Source: Mercurialis annua (Eukaryota; Streptophyta; Magnoliopsida; Malpighiales; Euphorbiaceae). From it: a stretch of 64,000 bases of DNA. The notes under the pieces were generated by a model. It saw nothing but the letters and a program-made list of their open reading frames with translations, ran no database searches and was not told where the DNA came from. Position numbers and translations under genes: made by a program. The DNA lies in assembly GCF_937616625.2 (NCBI RefSeq), contig NC_065570.1, forward strand, positions 24,948,046 to 25,012,045. Direction: 5' to 3'. Shown here piece after piece: positions 59,747 through 64,000 of this stretch. The first letter of the stretch is position 1. Each line of letters opens with the position of its first letter.

Positions 59747-60544
59747 CTAAGAAGTACAACAGTTTACCTCATCTTAGTTCGCTTTTTGTTTCCAAATTGA
59801 TATGTACTTTTTTAAAAAATTATTTATATGCAGTTTTTTAAAAGTTATAGTGACTGAATATAAACTACATGTCAACCATATGTCAACCTCAGAAAACAAA
59901 AAACAAACACAGAATAGAGAAATACGTAAGAAATACAAAACTTTACCTCATACTAGTTTGCTGCTCTATTAAATTTTATATGTAATTCTCATACTATTTT
60001 AAAATTTCATATGTATGTCTTATACTATTTTTAAATTTAAATGTAGTTTTTAAAAAGTTTTTGTGCCAAAATATGAACCTTATGTCAACCGCATGAAACA
60101 CAAAATAATCACAAAATAGAGGAACAAATACGAATACCAAAAAAAAATATGGTAAAGAAAAACATGAAAAACAATCTTTCCATTCCGGCAAAAGCATTAA
60201 AACACATTTCTTTTTGGGAAGAAGACCTAAGAAATTTACAGTTTATCTCATGTTAGTTTTCTTCTCTATTCAAATTGATATGTATGTCTTATACTATTTT
60301 TAAATTTTATTTAGATGCAGTTTTTTAAAAGTTTTCGTGAGCTTATATGAACCTTATGTCAACCGTATATCAAATTTATGAAACACAAAATAGAGAAAAA
60401 AACGAATTGCAGAAAATATATGGTAAAATATAACTTGAAAACAATATTTTCATTCCATAAAAAGCATTGAAATACAATCCCATTTGCTAATTATATCAAT
60501 TCTCTAAGAAAAATAAATGAAACACAAAATAATTTCAACCTAAC
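59747..60544. other. Intron 1 of the TNP1-like gene with repeated exon-2 border
   Basis: The AT-rich intron consists largely of three imperfect repeats of about 200-290 bp sharing TTACCTCAT, TATGTCTTATACTATTTTTA and CTTATGTCAACC. Around 60205-60240 there is a diverged copy of the exon-2 acceptor and first codons, so exon 2 was once part of the duplicated unit. Confidence 0.65.
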
Positions 60545-60865
60545 CTTCATCAACGTTTGTTGGTTCACCGGACATGGTTTCAGTTTCACCAACCGTATCA
60601 ACTTCAGCAGCCACTGGTCCTTCAGTTGTTGAATCATCATGGTGGTTGTGATGTTCAATACTATTTGGGTTTTGAATTGGAGGAGGCGAAGATGTAGTAT
60701 TCAGCAAAGGAGAAATAGGTTCCGACTCAGTTCCGGTAGTCTGAGATTGTTGTGCTATCTTTTTCATCGATGGTTTGTCATTCACCTTCCTCAAATGAGC
60801 TTTCAATCTAACTGATTTTTGTAATTCGTTAACGATATACCTCTTTTTCTAGTACTAAGTGACAT

Positions 60866-61780
60866 TGTTTAGATAATTGTTGAAACAAATTGAATTGAAG
60901 AACAAGTATGGTGAGAATTGTTTGTAATTTTTTCGATGATCGATATTTTGATAAGAAAAAAGAAACCACTTTATTTTGTCATTCAACAACGTGATTCCTG
61001 CAATTATGGTTAATGCCAAAGAAGTTTCCTTTTAGAGGGAACTTTCATTAATTAAAAAATTAAATAAGGACAAAATTATTTTCGTTTCCCTCTCTTTTTT
61101 TCGTTTCCCTCCTATTTTAATATTATTTCCCTCCTAATAAATTTGTTTTTCACTTTTCTTGATTTGATTTGCCAAAATCTTGGCAAATCTAATCAGTTTG
61201 AGATATATTCTGAAAATCTTGTTGCTGAAAATTTGTTTGTTACTCGAGGTAGTCCAGAAACTCGACGAGTTTTATATGTTTCATCGAATATATGCTCTAC
61301 TGAACTCGTAATAACTCGATAAAATGGCAAATATTCGACGATTTTAAACAATGTCCTCGAGTTATAATCTGTTTTTTTGTTCAACTTAATCCAAATATCA
61401 CCACTTTCCTTTAGATATGTAGAAGTAAAATGCAAAATAAAAAGTCTTTGTATCCTATATTAAAAGCAAAACAAAGAGTCTAAAGTTGATAAATGGTTGA
61501 TTTTACGGTTATTTATGGTTACTTATAAATAATTTATGTGTTATTCAAAGTAATAGTTGACCGCGTCATTTTTATCAATCTCCCATAAATATTTCAAAAT
61601 AATATTTTGTCTTAATATATGCCTTTTGTAAATAAATTGAAACAATAAGAAATTTTTCCATTTTTGCCTATTCTTATAATTTATTTTAATGTTTTTAATT
61701 AGTATAATTTGAATTTTTAATAGCTAAATTTATTCGGTTGAATATGATTTTACTCGCATAACCATTATTGAAATTGTATT
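60866..61780. other. AT-rich region upstream of the TNP1-like gene
   Basis: No gene is seen. It contains a hairpin (GATTTGCCAA against TTGGCAAATC, 61166-61189) and a CTCGAG-rich stretch (about 61235-61375) related to intron 3 of the TNP1-like gene. Confidence 0.55.
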
Positions 61781-61781
61781 T

Positions 61782-61905
61782 TAGAGTTTAGGGTTTAGGG
61801 CTTAGGGCTTAGGGTTTAGGGTTTAGGTTTAGGGTTGGGGTTAGGGTTAGGGTTAGGGTTTAGGGTATAGGGTTTTGGGTAAGGATTAGTGTTAGGGTTA
61901 GCAAA
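61782..61905 (+). repeat. Interstitial telomere-like repeat
   Basis: About 120 bp of degenerate TTTAGGG units (TTTAGGGTTTAGGG, then GGTTAGGGTTAGGG and GGTATAGGGTTTTGGG). This is the Arabidopsis-type plant telomere motif, here inside AT-rich transposon DNA. It could be a captured telomeric tract or a short telo-box repeat. Confidence 0.85.
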
Positions 61906-63459
61906 AACAACATTTAGCAACATTCAATTTCTTTTATTGACCTCTAAAAAAATAAAACAACATTTAATTTATTTTTTGAATGACCGCTAAAAAATATGGC
62001 AAAATGTACGTGAAGTTAATTTTATAACTTTCCACAAATTTTCCAAGGACCTCCATTTTTTATATCGCTGACATAAAAAACTTCATGTATACTTGAGAAC
62101 TCAACACGAAAGAATTAATCATCTGTATACCATTTACGGCTCAAATTAACAGAAACTAAGTTGCCATCTGTTTTAATTCCATTTTTACATTAACAAAACA
62201 ATGTGGAAAAATTTACGTGAAGTTAATTTTATAACTTTCGATAAAAATTAAGAGAACTTAAAATATACGTTACATGTGCCTCAATTTACGTTGCATGTGC
62301 CTCAACTTACGTGAGATGTAAAAATAAACCTACAAATTCTACCTACTCGTAAAATAAGACATGATTTCATCACAATTAAACCTACTCGTTTTCAAGTACA
62401 TAAAATTTCAAATTCATGTACATATACTGCAACCAGGCACTTCATTTGCAATTTTGAAAACAGATTGGTTCATACGCACTTTAATAATCACAAGTTATGA
62501 GTAGCATACACAGACCATGTTATTATGTCGTTGCATTCTATAAATTTTATACATTTAATAATGTACTTTTAAAATTTTATGAAACAAATTAGCAAAAAAA
62601 TATAATTATATAAATCATATCCTAATTTATTAACAAATTTAAATATTTAATTATTAAAAAATCAACTCAACCGAAATATAAAAGCTTAAAGACCGATGTA
62701 AGAAATTAATTACATATTTTTAATATTTAAATATTTAAATTTGTAAAATATTAACATTTATTCAAATTATCTAGATCATATTCTTTTTTTGTACGGATTT
62801 AGATATTTAAATATTAAAAATTGGTTCAACAGAAAAATAAAAGTTAAAAGTCCGATGTAAAAAATTAATTACATATTTTTAATTCATAAATATTTAAATT
62901 TATCACTTTTTATTCTTTGCCTTTATAAGAAAACTTAATCAATAAAAATCATCTAACTATCCTAATTTATAACAATTTAACAAACTTAAATTTTAAATTT
63001 TTACAAAAAAAATATTAGTGTACAATGATCCAGAATTAACAAGTGTTAATATTCAAACTTGATAATAGCATTCAGACCTGTTAATATTCAGACTTGATAA
63101 TAACATTTCAGACCTACTATAACACATGAGTTTATCACAATTAAACCTACTCGTGTTCAAATACATAAACCTCCAAATTCAAAATACCAAATATGTAATC
63201 AACAATACAATTTCAGCTCCACGGCTTCAAAACTGCACCTCCAAGTCTTCAAAACAGCATATCCAGAATTAGACATTTAGAAACAGCTATGCAATTATAC
63301 AGCAGCCACCCACCTTATCTGCAATTTGGAAAACAGATTGGTTCAGGAAGAAAAGTAATGCCCTGAAACCAAATGAATGACATAAACCAACTGATAACAT
63401 TTGTATGCATGACAGCAGACATATATGAAATAATCAAAATAATTTGTTTGTTACTAACC
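61906..63459. other. AT-rich non-coding region with diverged duplications
   Basis: No convincing gene is seen. TACGTGAAGTTAATTTTATA occurs near 62007 and 62215. A block of about 100 bp near 62640-62750 recurs near 62800-62900 (AATTAATTACATATTTTTAA). A block near 62355-62480 recurs in split form near 63120-63350 (CACAATTAAACCTACTCGT and AAAACAGATTGGTTCA). Confidence 0.6.
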
Positions 63460-64000
63460 TTAATTCTCCAGTGTATGTGGAGGTGAAGGATCATGTGCTC
63501 CCAAGGTGCCGAAACAAGCCTTCCATCGGCGATGTGACCTTCGTTGTTCTCGTTTAATCTCTTGGATAGATGTTTCAATATTAGTCAACCTCGACTTTGC
63601 TTCATTTAACAAAGAAAGTACTTCCTCTTCAAAAGCTCCCCTTCGCTTCGGCTTTCTTGGTCGCCTCACTTCCTCCTCTCTTGGTTGATCTAAACCGACA
63701 TCATCCCTCACCACCTCATCTTGACCATTCTCGGTTTCGAGTTCTCTACTTACATTTTCCTCATCTTCGTCACAGTCATCTTCAATTTCTGCTTTTCTTC
63801 CCTTTCCTCTTCTCGGCTAGCCGGTTTTAATTAAATAACAATTTCGATCCTTTATATTCATTAATTCTCCATCCATATCAAGAATGTCGGCTTTACGGAG
63901 CATAGTTTTATTAAGGTACGCATCACCCAAACATTCCATCTTCTGCAAATCATCCTCATCAATAGCACTATGAAGCAAGGCTATACAAGTTACTAAATGA
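63460..64000 (-). CDS. Unrecognised protein-coding fragment at the window edge
   Basis: A minus-strand frame enters from beyond the window (HLVTCIALLHSAIDEDD, then ECLGDAYLNKTMLRK), meets a TAG near 63818, and continues as a charged region. That region has an acidic stretch (EIEDDCDEDEENVSRELE), a basic stretch (RRPRKPKRRG) and a likely short coiled coil (LNEAKSRLTNIETSIQEIKR), ending near a possible splice donor GTTAGT at about 63459. I do not recognise the family. It may be an accessory ORF of the CACTA element, some of which carry Ulp1-like genes, or an unrelated element. The TAG suggests decay or an intron. Confidence 0.4.

Larger units (their letters stand above)
57311..60865 (-). pseudogene. 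TNP1/Transposase_24-like gene of the CACTA element
   Basis: Exons can be traced on the minus strand. Exon 1 runs from ATG 60863-60865 to 60545, exon 2 is 59746-59502, exon 3 is 59409-59197 and exon 4 is 58592-58419. The last exon ends at TAA 57311-57313. GT/AG borders and phases agree for introns 1 to 3. Motifs typical of the family are RGKVRGFEVKK, GIVTRLMVPLGKLYW, FEIDLSDPHAREVVYG, RFRNFKYQCHLHYKTF, VTFSHTSGSKF and KSGYARGLGYGAK, and the last exon ends in a coiled coil. Defects are a one-base shift in an A run near 60845-60850, TAA at 58491-58493, and an unclear acceptor for the last exon. The family protein helps excision by binding subterminal repeats. The copy appears decayed, unless the stop is avoided by splicing. 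Confidence 0.75.
55806..64000. mobile_element. CACTA (En/Spm-type) element, left part
   Basis: The element begins CACTACAAAAAATTTG next to satellite DNA. It continues with subterminal repeats (55860-56960) and a TNP1-like gene on the minus strand. The other terminus was not found, so the element probably runs past the window. How much of 61000-64000 belongs to it is uncertain. Confidence 0.65.

Overview
The window is nuclear DNA of a flowering plant, most likely a eudicot and probably from pericentromeric or similar heterochromatin. The evidence is a long 60-bp satellite array, nested plant LTR retrotransposons of the Tekay/Del chromovirus and Athila lineages, plant CACTA, Stowaway and Helitron elements, and a TTTAGGG-type telomere-like tract. 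I see no single-copy host gene, rRNA or tRNA gene. Every coding region belongs to a transposable element, apart from one unassigned reading frame at the right edge.

Layout. About 21.5 kb is one 60-bp satellite in blocks 1-13546, 23035-23147, 24259-27924, 50733-54932 and 55769-55805. The first 13.5 kb is organised in higher-order units of about 3.27 kb. Block 1 is interrupted by a 9.5-kb non-autonomous, Tekay-like LTR element (13547-23034, TSD GTAAC) that carries a later Stowaway MITE in its left LTR. Part of its right LTR plus adjoining satellite was then tandemly duplicated (23035-24258). A reverse-strand Tekay chromovirus (27925-50732, TSD TGTTT) has a decayed gag-pol. It was itself hit by an Athila element (30571-43116) that keeps an 1863-codon gag-pol frame, an Athila-type downstream ORF and LTRs about 99% identical. 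The right end holds a truncated CACTA-type fragment (54933-55768) and the left part of a larger CACTA element starting at 55806. That element has subterminal repeats and a decayed, intron-containing TNP1-like gene on the reverse strand, with a Helitron-like insert in one intron.

How the parts relate. The inferred order is satellite first, then the two TGTAATACCCC-type LTR elements, then Athila into Tekay and the MITE into the non-autonomous element. The non-autonomous element shares Tekay's LTR termini, primer type and polypurine tract, so it was probably mobilised by Tekay-type proteins.

The most unusual signal is a module in the Athila element: four copies of a 17-bp palindrome (TGTCTCGAATCGAGACA) with nearly constant start-to-start spacing of 31-32, 51-52 and 32 bp. 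It occurs in both LTRs upstream of the TATA box, inside the gag-pol coding frame, and between gag-pol and the downstream ORF. Inside the ORF the palindromes are read in all three frames, so constraint or amplification appears to act on the nucleic acid and not on the peptide. The other two LTR families carry different, copy-number-variable GC-rich palindrome arrays in their LTRs.
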